Assembly: GCA_003342895.1 (NCBI GenBank)
Contig: PTFA01000111.1
Coordinates: forward strand, 346,199-410,198
Direction of reading: 5' to 3'
DNA length: 64,000 nt
Source: Casuarius casuarius
Lineage: Eukaryota; Chordata; Aves; Casuariiformes; Casuariidae
How positions within the stretch are numbered: the first letter of the stretch is position 1; each line of letters starts with the position of its first letter. This document shows, one piece after another, positions 48,601 through 62,370 of this stretch. The position numbers and the translations under genes were made by a program. The notes beneath the pieces are model-generated. The model did not search any database. It was not told where the DNA came from and saw only the letters and a list, made by a program, of their open reading frames with translations.

Positions 48601-51517
48601 ACTTCAATTTTTCCTGTCATTGTTAGAATCTGGAGAATTGATGACTTTTTGGTTTTCTATTATCTGTTTTTGACACATAGATTAATTTCCTAAAGACTAA
48701 AATCCTCTAATCTCAATAACATGGGATTATCTTGCAAAATGCAATGGTTCATGAGATATAGGTGTCCAGAATGAATCATTTAATGTTTTTTTCTAACCCC
48801 AAATATTATGAAAGTAGGAATTAGTTTGTGTAAGTTTTAAAGATTCTCTCAGAATTCTGGCCAAGAATTTCTGAACTCTGTTTAATTAGCATTAATGGAG
48901 TCCATTACACTCAATTCTCAGTAAATGAAAATACATGCCTCCTAGAATGAATACTTGCAAAGTATCTTGCATTTAAAGACACATTGGGTTTTTTTTCAGC
49001 TGAGATGCAACAAGACCGCAGACTAGCCTCTCTCCATGCCTACTTTGGCAACTGTTTGATCTCTTCCTATCAGGAGCAGATTCTGGTGAGCACTTACCAC
49101 ACTTATTCCCCTTCTTCTATTTGGCTTGCTCTTCTAGTTTTAAAGAACTATATCATTCATTGCAATAATTCTAGCATTCCTCAGAGTGTCTTTGAAGAGA
49201 CTACTTACATCTCAAACCTAATTCAGGAGTTATTATTTACTGTGGCACTAAGAAGACCAGGCTCAATTATACAAGCCAGCTACAAAGTTGAGTTAAACAA
49301 AGGCAGTTTCATTGTTGAGCATGCAATCCTGGATCATTTTTCTGATATAAGAATAGGCTCATGTAGATTATGTTTAGGATAAGAGCCTTAACCCATCATT
49401 TTAGAAAGTAATATATGTAAATAAAATAAATAACAACTTGCAGTCTGAAGTTATCCACAGTTACAAATTGTACTTCCTTCAAACTATTGGAAGTGCTTTT
49501 GGCATTACATGATAAGATGTTAATTTTATATATGACCTCCTTCCCCACTGTAGTTATGAGTGATGACAACACTCAAAGGAAATATCTTTTATGTGTGAAA
49601 TACATGTGTGAAACACAAACATCTGCATACTGGTAGTTGTTTTTTGGCTTTTGAAGTTTACATTCAATTTTTAAATCATAGCTCAGCAAACTCAGTCTAC
49701 CTCTCTCAATTGCAGCAGGTTTCTTTGCCAAAATACTTTCTAAAGATCTATGATAACAGTAATGGTAACAGGAAACACTAGAAAATGTTTTTCTGAAAGC
49801 TATCATCTTATTGTACTCACTGGCCTGGCTCCTCCTACACACTTTTTCTATGCTGTTCTCCACAAGGCAAGTAACCAGAAACACATCCCTCATCTGTTGC
49901 AATGGAAAGGAAAACAGAGTCCATAAATGATTTTCAGGTGTACAACAGGTTTGTTTAAACATTCAGTACAGGTTTGCAGTAACCCATTCTATTTCATATT
50001 ATAGTGCATTGCACACTGACAGGTGTTTACTACAATCTCAGGTTAGGGTCTAGTGACTAAAATATTTTAACTCAGGCAGTGTCTACAAGGTTGTTTAACT
50101 TTCTCTTAACAGGTCCCAAAAATGCCTCTGTCAGGCTTTCATTCACACTAAACACGTCCATGCTTAAGCTTTGTTTCTTTATTAATACTGAGTCAGTGTT
50201 CTAAACCAAAGTCTTGGCACAGAGGGGGTGCAGACATAAAAAGGAATCTGGATTTCAGTTAGGACTGGAGATTAGGAAATCTCTCAATAAAAGTGCATTC
50301 AAATGGAAGTCAGGCCAGGCAGACAGACTTAGTAAACAATCTCCCCATCACACAAATCACCACCTCCCCTTCAAAGGTCTCCCCACCTTGCTGATTCTCC
50401 TCAGCCTACCTAGCTTTAACTTCGTAGTTCTGAACCACTACTTTCTTCTTGTCTATCCAAAAACAGAAAAACAAAAAAAAAACCCTTAAATCTAAAAAAA
50501 GTTGTCTGCTTCCACAACCGTCTTACTAAGAATAGGCAAAAATATTTCAGAGGAAAAACAGGGGACTTATATACCGGCATGTTACACTCTCATGCAGATC
50601 TGTGGATGACCAAACAACGTTGATGCTTAATGCCCTTCTAAATGTTCATCCTCCCTGCCTGAGTCATAACATGTTCTCAGATACCGCCCCATGATACATA
50701 ACAACTGAAATATGAAATATAACAAAGAGTAAGGGCAAGGATATATTTTGAGTTTATTTTGTTCACAAATTGAATAAATTGATTGAAACTGGCTCGGAGA
50801 GAGGAAGTGTAATCACCATGGGAACTTTTTCTCCTGTGTCTAGCCAGAGACAGCACTGACTGGCTCAGTCTAGCACGGAGGTTCACATGTTAATGAGTAC
50901 AAAACGTTTAGCTGGCACTTTTTTGCCATGGCAATAGCCCTTCTCTGAGAGAAGTAGTATGATGTATATATAGATTTATCGTGCTTTGATAATAGAAAGA
51001 AATATTGAGGGAGAGAATACACAGGTAGCTGTGCATGCAGACACTGTCCTTGTTAGTCGTAATCATTTGCCCACATCCTAACCTTGAGGAGAACCCACTA
51101 TTGGAATAATCTTTTGCAACATTCAAATAATTTAAATTTCATTTTCTCACTTCATTAGGAGATAGTTTATAAACTGTTCTAAGTTTAAGCTATGTTAAAG
51201 AAACACAGTAACTTGCTGGCTTTCGCACATTTTCTGTCTTCAGAATACAAAGGTGTTACCACTTTATAATTGGGTTAAGTGCTTTGAAAGATATGTGCTC
51301 AAAAATATTCTGCCAAATGCTAGTAATACACTTTTCTTTAGTTCAGCCTACTAATTGCTAAACATTTAAATATACTTATCAGAACTTAGTTTTATTCATT
51401 TTTGTTTATTTTTTGACAAAAATCAATATGTCATAACTCTATTTAAAAGCCCTGGCACAAACTAAACACTTGCTAAATGGAGACCTGAAATATTTTGGTG
51501 TAAGAAAGGAAAAAAAA

Positions 51518-51540
51518 CCCAAAAAACAAAAAACAAAAAA
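51518..51540. repeat. (CAAAAAA)n simple tract
   Basis: This is a short run of CAAAAAA units. It is low complexity only. Confidence 0.8.
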
Positions 51541-52178
51541 TGAGGCCTTTGACAATTGCCAGGAGTTACAGACAATGTATAATAAGCATCAAGTTCCAGA
51601 ATCCAGTTAAAACATTTCTGAGCACCTCTTCTTGATCATTATAGTCTCACTGTGAACACCAGCATGGTTTTCTAAGCCAACAGTTGTACTGCTACTGTAT
51701 AGTCCTGCTATTTGGAGCCACTTGTTATTCTTGAGATCACCAGAACTTCTAAAATGACCTAGCAACTCTGTTAGGGCAGAGCGGTATGAACTGAAGCAGA
51801 AGAACGCAAAACCTGTATTTTTGTACAATTTGTTGCAATTGCTAGTTGTTTTTCTGTACGCTGACTGATTACATTTCCATTGATATGCTCCTAAACAGAG
51901 ACAGTCGTGTTTAGTAGCTATTCTTGTGCTAAAATAAAGTTTTGGAGTTTTGGAGTAAAGTTTTCCAACATTTTTGGAAAGGTAAACTTGCAAACTGTCA
52001 AAGGATGATATTCAAGTTAACTAATTTTACTTGTATAAAAATTGTAAATGATACTAAATTTGATACACCCACCATATTTCAAGTATCATAATCCATTTCC
52101 TACAACTAAAGGACTCATCCAGTTACTAGCCTTTTTTCCAATCTAAAGAGAGTCTCAAAGTTTTCTTTCAAAGTTTAA

Positions 52179-52202
52179 AAGACTCCAAACAAGACTCCAA
52201 AC
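52179..52202. repeat. 12-base perfect tandem duplication
   Basis: AAGACTCCAAAC is repeated immediately and exactly. A run of 19 A lies about 30 bases further on (52236-52254). Confidence 0.85.
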
Positions 52203-52235
52203 AGAATTTTACATGATTTCTATTTTTACTTGATT

Positions 52236-52254
52236 AAAAAAAAAAAAAAAAAAA
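52236..52254. repeat. Poly-A run (19 bases)
   Basis: This is an uninterrupted A run on the plus strand. The preceding bases show no SINE, LINE or recognisable mRNA sequence, so I do not read it as a retrotransposition tail. Confidence 0.9.
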
Positions 52255-55200
52255 GCTATTCAGACCCTAAGCTTCAGCATGACACAACGGCTACATTTTC
52301 TTCTCTCTCTCATCTGCTTGATTCAAGCTTTGGACTTCTTATTCTGATCAACTCTACTATGCTGATTTCTTCTAGATGATTTTAGTTTTTACAACAAATT
52401 CAAAGCTGTTACTGAAAGACTTCCTTCTTACAGCACAGTTCAAACCTTCTTCACCTTTGTGAAACATACATTTTCCTAATACTTACACCTATCCTCATGC
52501 CTTCACAGCCAAAATAAAAATGTCCCTAATTGCTGAAACTGATTTTGGCTGAAAAAAGGAGTTCTTTAACTTTTGCCTTCTAAGTTTTCTTTTTGAAAAT
52601 GGACTCAAACTCTCACAGGCTACAGTTGTTTCTGAATCATAAAGGTATGTGCTCATAGAGCCTCTTGCTACAGCTGAAAATTGGCTTTAGTTGCAATTGC
52701 ATTGTTTTCAGAGTCTATCAAAACCCACTGTCAACTGTAAATACTACATGTATGTTTGCAGTAAGTATTATAGAACTGCCAGTGTCATTCTCTGTAGTTG
52801 AAACTCATAACTTTAAACCTGCATATAACACTTTTGAACCAAAATTAAGCTTGGGGATTAAGCATCGAGAAATCAGACAATAAAAATGTGATTTCTTATA
52901 GTGTACCTGCTGCAGTCTCAGATAAAAAATGGGAGGAGTTTTCATGCTAAAACTATCAATCATTTTAGCTTAAAGTTAGATTATTATTAGAGTTAGGTAT
53001 GTTGCATAAACCAAAGAGGTAAATGCTACAAAAAAATCCATAATTTATATAAATGTCTTGCATTCTTAGGATTCCTAAGGGACTTGCTAAATATCTACAG
53101 TCTACATATTGTAGACAGGGACTGTTTATACCCTTAATGAAACATAGCCATATCTAGGATGAAAAGTAACAGCTGTTTAAAAACTCACAGCAGTGTGGTT
53201 GTAATGAATCTTGTAATGAATTAGCTAGGTTGAACATTGGGGTAACTTAAGAGATGAAGAAGAGATGTAAAGAAAGGGCAAGAATATGTGTCTGTGGCCA
53301 ACTCTATGAAAAAATGTGAACCAAGGCCCTTGCTGGACTAAAGGATTTGGAATTCTAAGACACTGTGGTCATCAGGAACTAATACCCCCTTATTTTAATG
53401 TTTTTCACAGCATGCTAACACTGGAGAAAAAGGTATTCAAAAGGAACTCCACTCAGCATTGAGATACCTTTTTTGGAAAAATGAATAAGAAATTCTACAG
53501 TTAGCTAGATTTCTTTACTTACAGTTTCTTGTCTAGCATTTTTATCTCATACCTTTGTAGAGCTAGACTCAAAATTGTCATGTGGCCATATATTCTTTAC
53601 TAATCCAGCTGTATGTTTTAACCTTGCATATATGTATCATGCTATTGTTTTAGCACCTTCAGCAAATGATTAATTAACACTGATTGCTTATGGGAAGATA
53701 TTAATTATTTGCAGAGTTTGGGATTTTTGGTTTAGCATTTTGTCTGTTCAGGAAAATAATATGCAAATCAACTCAAACTTCCAAAATGACAATTCTATAA
53801 AGGAAGGCTAAGTAGAGAATTACATTTTGTTTGGAATCAGAAATAGCACAGACAGTACATAGACCAACTTACAAAGTCTTGCTAGCTAACTGGGTTTATT
53901 ACTGAGGATATGAATCTATCTTAAGGCAGCTCTAAAACTTTCAGGATTAAGCTTGTATCTCCACATGGCATTGAACAGAACCGTATGGACAGGTCAGAGC
54001 TAGGTACTGAAGCTCTGCCTCCACATTCTGCTATGACACTGAAGAGTCCAGATAATAAAACTAAGGTAATCCTGAAGACTCTACTGAAGCAAGTGAGACT
54101 GAGAAGCTTGCTTCATTTCATATTGTTTAAAAATTAATGTACAACAGACAGATAACAGGTTGTAAATGAAAAATTATTGCACACACCTGGTAAGGACAGA
54201 ATTATCTTATGGTATACATGGAGGGCTATTACCTTCTAATAATAAAAGATTTGGCCTTTCTTCATTGCACTAGTGCTAATGCTAAGTATTAAAAAAACTT
54301 CATGCTCTTTTTTATGGTCCTGTTGAGTTTTAATGTTGTAACTGCACTATGATTTCTAATTTCCCTCTCCCTCTCTAGCAGTGCTAGAAACCTATTTTGC
54401 TTTACAAAACAAGATTTGCGTTTAAGTGATATTCTTAATGAAGCAGGGACTTTTGGGGAAGGTGTAAACAATCAAATATCATGGGTCTTGATCAAAAATA
54501 TAAGCATTAGTGACAGTGTTGTTTTATTTTGATCTGTGAACACATTTTCATGATGTAAGATAATACAGAAAGTGACACACCAGTGATCTTTAAGTGAATG
54601 TTGAAAAAGATTGAAGAGAAGTGAGTGAGTGAGTCTCTCATGTGTTTGCATTTGAGTCCCACATCTAGGAGACCACTGAGTCAATAAAAATAAATGCATA
54701 AATGCATTATATATATTAGTCTGCTGAAGAGCTTATCACTGATCTGCTGCTGAAGAGTTATTTCCAAGAAATCATTGGCTAAAGCTTTGAGCAATGAATA
54801 AATTTGAAAAATGTCACAATCTGTTTGTAGGGGCTTGATCTTTACTACTTCGTGGACTGCATTTCTACTAAGAGCTCATTGAAATATCTATTACAAACAA
54901 TTTATTACTGGAATACAGTCTTTTTCTGTTTGAAAGAGCTTTTATACAAAACAAAGAACTAATAAGAAAAAGCTGGGTTTTGTTTTTCCTCCTTTCAGTT
55001 TTGGGACATTTGGGATATTTTAACAAAAGATACTGGAAAAAAAAATTAATGCTTTATGTGTCCTCTCATATTTTGAGACCAAATACAAAGCTCTGAAGTC
55101 AACAGGAAGCTCACATGAGCTTTTCTCAGGCTAAGGACATTACATTGATGATAAAACATTTCTGGATGTGTTGGCTTTCCAAAATACCAGTCAGGACTTA

Positions 55201-57468
55201 TATTCAGAGAACACCTACACTGCACAGAGTTCACAAGAGTACACATTGTCCGCAGACACACACACTGGCGTCCAGCATACCACTGTCCACATGCACNGAC
55301 CCTCTGAGCATCCAATATTCTCATCTGTAGTTCCTGCTTCTCTCCTTCATGACATGGTCTCTTATGACATACTGAGAAATTATCCCACTCTTGACAGTCA
55401 GGTTTCCAGAGAATTTCTCTAAGAAACTAATATTTTGCTGGTTTTCCCGGAGTATGCGGATGTCAGAGGCTGTGGCACACAGAATACTTTGTGTGGGTTG
55501 TGTATGCATTAACTACTTCCCTTGAAGAACATTGCCTAAGACAACATGTCATTTGAATCCAATTTTGAAATTGGGATGAATCAGTGCTATGTTCTGAATG
55601 TAACATGCAGAATGCTGCAGGCTCAAAACCAACACTGAACCAAAGATATTTTTGGAAGTGCAATGCTCCAGAAATTGTTAAAGACCCACTTTTTATGTTC
55701 CTTGGTAAGCTGAAATTCATTTCTGAAAGTTGCAACATATTTTTATCTACTCTTTTATGTAGTTATTATTATTTATGTTTCTTTTGACTACTGATAACTT
55801 TCTAAATAGTTCATTAATTTTAATACACAGACAGTTGTCCTAACTCAGATCTTTTTTCTCTTTAAGTTTTAGCTGAGGAGTATACAGAATAAAAGCCGTA
55901 AGATTTTTCATTTTTTCCTCTCTTTTGTATTGTCACAAGTGCATGATACAGTATCTGACAACAAGCCATTCATGCTGAAGTTTAAATAATACTGAATTAC
56001 CTCTTTTAAATGCCTTTGCCTTTATATGCTCATTTAAACCTGTCAACCTTTCTCTGTTCAATAAGAACATTACTAATTTAGGTCAAGATATCTTGTATTC
56101 GATAGACCAGCATGTTATGGTTGCTATTTTTATACGAAAAAGCACTATGATATGATCGCTGATAGAAATGCTGTGTGTGTAATGTAATGTCAGAGAACAT
56201 TTACCACAGGCTTTTGCTGGGGGAATGGCTCTCTGAGACAAAAGCGTTCCTACATCGAATTTACTATAACTAAAGAAGTCTATTCTTTCTAACTAGAAAG
56301 CTAAATTTTTAAAGTAAAAATAGGAAAATCTTATTCCTTCAAATACTTTTCCTTTCCTTCTCATCCTCTCACACCTGTTCTTTTCTGAGAAAAGATATGA
56401 GGTTAGTATGATAAGATTTGATTAAAAAAAGTTCATTGTAAGAAAACAAAATGGTTCCCTGACAACAGTTATAGTCACACAGTATTATTATCTGTCCTAT
56501 TGAAGTATGCTGTGCAAAATGAGATGGTCCCCTCCTGGATCAAATTTCTATTNCATTTATCTCCCTTTGTATTCTTAAGCAATGAAAGCAAGTAACTATA
56601 ACTGCTGGCATTCTCAGGATCAGTGCGAATCCTTACTAATCTGCAATAGCTTCGTGTAAATCCTTTCTTCACTACAAAAAAGGCAAATAAACCATAAACA
56701 CAAAAAGTTCCTCAGGGAAACAAGCAAAAGAATGGGAAAAAGCTAAGCATGGGTATGGGTTCTGTAAGTGGGTCTGCTGGGACAACCTTATCTGACATTT
56801 TACATAGGAAGCTACCCTAGCATTTATTCACCTTATGGAAAAGAAAACAATGAGCAAATCACCCTGCTATTATGAGGAAACTAATGAGAAAGAGAGTGAG
56901 AAACCTACCCTCTATGAGGCATCAGTGAATGTATAAATTGAAATATCTTTATTTTAAAGAAGATAGAACAAATATTTAGAGATCTCTCTAAAATATCAGA
57001 TATTTAGAGATACTTCTAAAACTTTCTATTTTAGAGAAAATAGAACTGTTAGTTTATTTTTTGGATGTCTTAATGATTATGCTTCTGCAATGTTCTAAGA
57101 GGACTGAATAAGAAAGGGGTGAATTTTCACATATATGTATACTGTCACTACTTACACTCCAAAACATGTCATATGCAAACTAACACATTTACATTTACTA
57201 CTGACAAGTGCTAGCCTCACCCACCTTCGCACTGATACCTTTATAGTAGAAAGAAGAGTTTCAGATTCATTCTATAGAGCTTCATAGACATTTCCCAGTT
57301 TTCAGTATCTGCCTGGACTTAATCTCCTGTACGCTTTTTCCAGATAGCATTGTGTTCACAAGCTGGCATTCTTTAAGCATATGAGTTTACTTTACATTTT
57401 TTAACTGTTAAGACTCAAAGTATTATTACTAAAAATGAAGCTAAACAATGATATGTAAACAATGCAAG

Positions 57469-57528
57469 ACCTGTTAAATACTTAACAGGTTAAGGTATGG
57501 AAAAAAAGGACTATTTGATAGTCCTTTT
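57469..57528. other. Two adjacent perfect hairpins
   Basis: The first hairpin has arms ACCTGTTAA (57469-57477) and TTAACAGGT (57482-57490) around a 4-base loop ATAC. The second has arms AAAAGGACTA (57504-57513) and TAGTCCTTTT (57519-57528) around TTTGA; a further T-A pair would close a 3-base loop. Both stems are perfect and only 13 bases apart, inside the last STS intron. The arms are too short for a microRNA precursor. A bacterial-type terminator reading is irrelevant in this genome. Confidence 0.7.
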
Positions 57529-60500
57529 GCAATGCATGGAAAGGTAAAGTTATTCCTCTTTTTAACCTCTTTTTTTTTTTTTCCAGAAATGAGTCTTATT
57601 TTAATTCTATCACACAAAAAAGGCTATATCAGTCCAAACCAGATGTTGTTTTAAAATGGTACTTCTGAACACATCTTTCCTCCTTTGTCCTCTAAATGAC
57701 TCTAATGTCTTTAGTCCTATTGAACCAGGACAAAGCTTTTTAAAAAAACCTATTCTATAAATTAATCCTACATATTCTGCCTGAAAAGTGCAAAATATTG
57801 TTTGTTTTTAACTTGTAACAGCTGCATAAAAGTTTAAATACATGACTGGGAATATCCCCTCACCCCTTTCTAAAAAACAAAATATCTCTCATGAAATACT
57901 GTAGGAAATTGGATGCTGGAGGACACTGCAATAGTTATGAATTCCATAATAATATAGAAAGAATTCTTGTTAAGTGAATTTTATGGAATTCTTTTCCATA
58001 ATTACAGTAGATGCCAAGACACAAAAACTCAGAACAAACACTAATTGAAATGTATCACATTTTTAAAGTGAGAGAGAATAGAAATTCTCTATTCTGAAAT
58101 CCAGAAAGCTATGCTTACATATGTACCTAGTTAAAAGCAGAGCTGTGTGGAAACTTGCCTTTCAAAGACAATGGTCTGAAACATTTTTGCCATCTGACCA
58201 ACATCTTTTAAACTGAATTATGCTTTCCTTAAACTGAACAGCACTGAAGATCCACTCCTGGACTGAGGCTACTGCTGCACTTTAAAGGAAGCATCATAGT
58301 GTTCAAAACAGAGAGCAAAACCTTTATCTGGTAGTCTCCCAAATCAAGCATCTAATTCCAGAAAAAATGTTGGCTAAAATAACAGATGACAGTGGATGCT
58401 GCTATTTAGATGTATTTTATCAGATTTTCAAAAAGTGTTGAGCACTTATCCTCCGAAGGCTTTAAAGCCCTTCTGTTGATTACTGATACACCTAATCTTT
58501 CCATTTGTGGCTAAGGTATTTTGTTCTTTGTAGAAGACCCTCTAACCATTTTTGTTTCATAATTTATGCAACACATAGAGAAGAACAATGTTAATACTGT
58601 ACTTATATTTTTATTACAGATGATGTGGGAGATCTTTGCTTCACTTGCTGAAACAAAATTTTTTTTTTTTCATGTAAACTAAAGTTTATCAGTGAACTTC
58701 TACTTTCTTTAAAAAGTCATTATATTTGCATGATGAGCTAGTTTGGTTCTATTGTCTACTGTTCTTCAATTTAACTTGTCATAGCAAAGCTCCTTCTCAT
58801 TTGTTTACTGAATGACAATTTTAGCATAGGGAAGCAAATACTTGTAAGAGTGTAAAAGAGGCATTAAAATGCTGATTTTTAATTCACTGTCTAGTAAAGA
58901 AGTTGTTCTAACTGACCTTACACAAATCACTGAACATTTTCATAAAAATAAAAACATGCATTACAGGTTTATATCCTTTCCTTTTCTTAGAATAAAAATA
59001 TTTTCCACTGAATCATGAAATTCATTTTGAAATAGAAAAGGTGAACTGCTGTAACATTTATCAGAAATATTATTATATTTTTATTAGTAGTACCAAACTA
59101 CTATGAAAATTTGTATGTCTTTAAAATATATACTGTATCTCATTTCAGTTTTCAATGTTTATTACGTAGGGTTACAATATATTTCCCACTTATCAAATGA
59201 AAATTTTCCACACAATCAGAGGAGTCTGGAAGTTGCAATAGTTCCATTCAACTGCAGATTCACTCTTTATCTGATAAATTCTTTCCTTATAATTAAGTCA
59301 TCATAGCAATGCATTTTTAATAGTACTGATTCATAGGCCAGTAATGTTCTAGAGTTGGAACTCCTGATATCTTTTCAGTGTTCAGTTATGTTAAATTATA
59401 ACTTTAGTAAATACACAAGACCAGTCTACTTGCACTAGCAGAAGAACATGCGATCAGAGTTAAATTAGGCCAGACTAACATTACATAAAACCTTGGGTGG
59501 CTTAGCTTAAGAAATTCAAGATAGAACCTACACCATCACTGACTACCTTTTTAAAATGTTAACTGTTTCAAAAAATGGTTCAAAAATCTAAGTAATTAAA
59601 CTATCACCTGACTAGGCAAAAAGAATTTTTTTTTTCCCCAAAGGTGTTGCTTTCGTATATCAGTACTTATATGGGACACCAGGAAGCCTTGGAGAATATG
59701 CATTGATATATGGGAAATCACAGCACTTTGCTGAAGCTCTTTTAGCATTTCATCTTTTCTATATACATAACAGATCAATAAATTAAACATATTTATAGGG
59801 TTTCAGAAATAACAGGAAACCATACTCCAAAGACTTGGACAGTATGTCTTGATCATTTCCAAGGCACTGATAACAAGTGACAGCATGCACGTGTCTATGA
59901 GAGAGACACAAATCATGAGCAAAGAAATCGTCTGATATTTCATTCCTTTTTCATTCAAGATATGAAGAATAATGATGATATGCATTATATTTTAGTATCA
60001 GGCAAAATGTAAGTGAATCTAAGAGAGATGAAGAAGAAAATAGTATTGGTCTCTCTGTAGGTGAGAAAGAAGGAAAGTAGAAAAAAGGGGCAGATTCTTT
60101 TCCTCAGGTCTCTCTAGAAAGGATAAGGCCTAAATTTTAAGAAGCTGGCTGAGAAGAGCATTATGTGGCACACATCCTCTAAATGCTCCTTCCAAGGGCT
60201 GATGATGGGGAAAGTATATTGTGAATGTAGTTACTAACCTAATAAATGTTTTAATGAAGGTGTCCATTGATTTGGTTATGAGGAATGCTTAACCTCTAAA
60301 TATACACCTTTTAAAATATTCAACAGTGATCATTGCTCACTTTGAAGTTTCTGATCTTCCCTGGATGATGTGAGAAACACTCCTTCTTAAGTCAGACTTT
60401 AAAAGCATGCAAGCTAGGGAAAGATGTGTAATTATTATAAATGCCACATACACTAGATTTATTTGTTTCATATTATCTGACTTAAGTGTCCTCAAAATTA

Positions 60501-62348
60501 AACCAAAATAAAGGCTTTTCAGATAGAAGCATGGTGGCAATGGCAAAGAGAAAGTTATTAAGGGAACTTTTGCTTCCCTCTCACTCCATTGGTATATGCA
60601 CTTTTTTCCTTAGGATTAAAGCTAATCTAACATCTTGAGTATCTTGGGAAGAAAGTGGAATACACAAGCTGAAGCAGATGTACTAGCTAAGACTTCCCAG
60701 AAAAGAAATATAATAAGAAATAAGAATATATATATATGAAAGCTTTCACCCTTTATTTAGAATGGATTGTACTCTGATTAATGAATAAATTACTTTTTCC
60801 TTAGCAGTTGTAAGCTTTCTCTTTTATCTTTTTCTGGCTGTTTCTGCTTTGTGATTCAAAAAGTGCATCTTTAAAATTAATAGAAATTACATGTTTGAGG
60901 AAGAAGAGATCAGCAGTCTAGAAGGCAGTCTTATAGTAGTTGGACTGCTGCATCCTTCTAATATGGGCCAAAAGTAACACTGTCACCAGAGCAGTGCAGA
61001 AGGTGCTGATCAGTACTGGGTCTTATTTATTCACACTATGACAATGTCTTCATTAAGCCTCAGATCTCGCGCGAGGCAGAGCTGGTCAGCATCTGGCCCA
61101 TATGTGCAGGCATAGTCTGTAGTTCCATGTTTTTACAAAATTCCAAAGTAGCTGTAGTCAATCCAGTTAACTATCTGGGGAAACGTCTTCTAAACACAGA
61201 TCAAGAACAGCACAGGCCCTTCCTGGTCTAAAAGATCAAGCACAGCACACACAAAAGAGACAAAGATTCCTGAGGCGCTTTCTTTTTGCTGATTTTTCTT
61301 ACATAATGAATATCACTTTAAGAGTATTATATCATTAAGAGTATTAACTGTCTGGTTCTGGAGGTCCTCTTTGAATTGAGTGCTACTTGCCTCACTACCA
61401 TCATTGGCAAGAGGCAAACAGAAAATGAGAGATGCCACAGCCATTTCTGGATATTGGGAAATGTGAGTGTGCTCATGGAGGAATCTGGTACTTATTTAGG
61501 CCATACGGCGTCTGAGACAGGGATACACACAGAGGTAGGAACTGTGCTCAGTCTCTACCAAAACCTTGAATACTTACTGCCTTGTAACTGATAATAATAG
61601 CATGCTGACGTTAAGTGAAAGCTGTACAGTTTTCCAACTTTCCAGTCTGTCATTAGCGGACATGGCCTCATTCACTTTCTTGGATGTATTCCTGTGTGAG
61701 TACAGGGAATTAACTTTTGCCATAGGACACTTCTAATTTAGTTCTTTGCTGCTAGGCAAAATCACTGCTATGTTTTGAATTAAATGATTGAATTAATTGC
61801 TTGTTCAGGAAAAAAAAGTGCACTGTGTTACATTTCTATTTTACTTGTGGTCGTTTTCATACACGAAAATATCATTTAATAGTTGCAGAAGTAGTGACTC
61901 TGAATGGATTCTGAGATCAGCTGTAAAGAAAGAGCTGAGCGGGGGAGNCTGGAGCACAGTAATACACTAACCAGTAATATAATGTACATTGAACTTAGCA
62001 GTTGCTTCACATAGAGCTGCCGAGAAATCAGAAGTGAAAAAAAAAAACAACTAATTTTTCCACATGAGTGTCCACAGCACTACTGATAATATCAAGTGTA
62101 TACAGCTGTAATGCAAGCATATTTTTCTCTACACAACAATACCACACAGGAGAGAGAGAAACAGGAGCAAACTTTTTGCTGACTTCAGCAAACATCTTTA
62201 CAAATATGATTGTATTGTCTACACAGAAAAGACATTTCTGAAGATCTGAAATTAGACAAAAAAGGCAGAACCAGACATTGAATGCTACTAGGGGACTGAT
62301 ACACAAGAGAGAAGAGATTAATATTTAGCCACTGCTTGCCTTCTCTCC

Positions 62349-62370
62349 ACTATATAGGCACTATATAGGC
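62349..62370. repeat. 11-base perfect tandem duplication
   Basis: ACTATATAGGC occurs twice in direct succession. It is a local duplication with no wider array. Confidence 0.85.

Noticed and set aside
48984..49382. 132-codon plus-strand open frame in the intron
   Set aside because: It has no recognisable domain or splice context. The length is not exceptional for AT-rich DNA of this size.
49573..49962. 129-codon minus-strand open frame
   Set aside because: It has the same problem: no motif, no splice-site pair that keeps the STS frame, and chance length.
51607..51993. 128-codon minus-strand open frame, same strand as STS
   Set aside because: I considered it as a missed STS exon. It has no sulfatase motif, and the two flanking STS exons already join in frame without it.
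52236..52254. Poly-A run considered as the tail of a retrotransposed copy
   Set aside because: No SINE, LINE or mRNA-like body precedes it and no target-site duplication flanks it.
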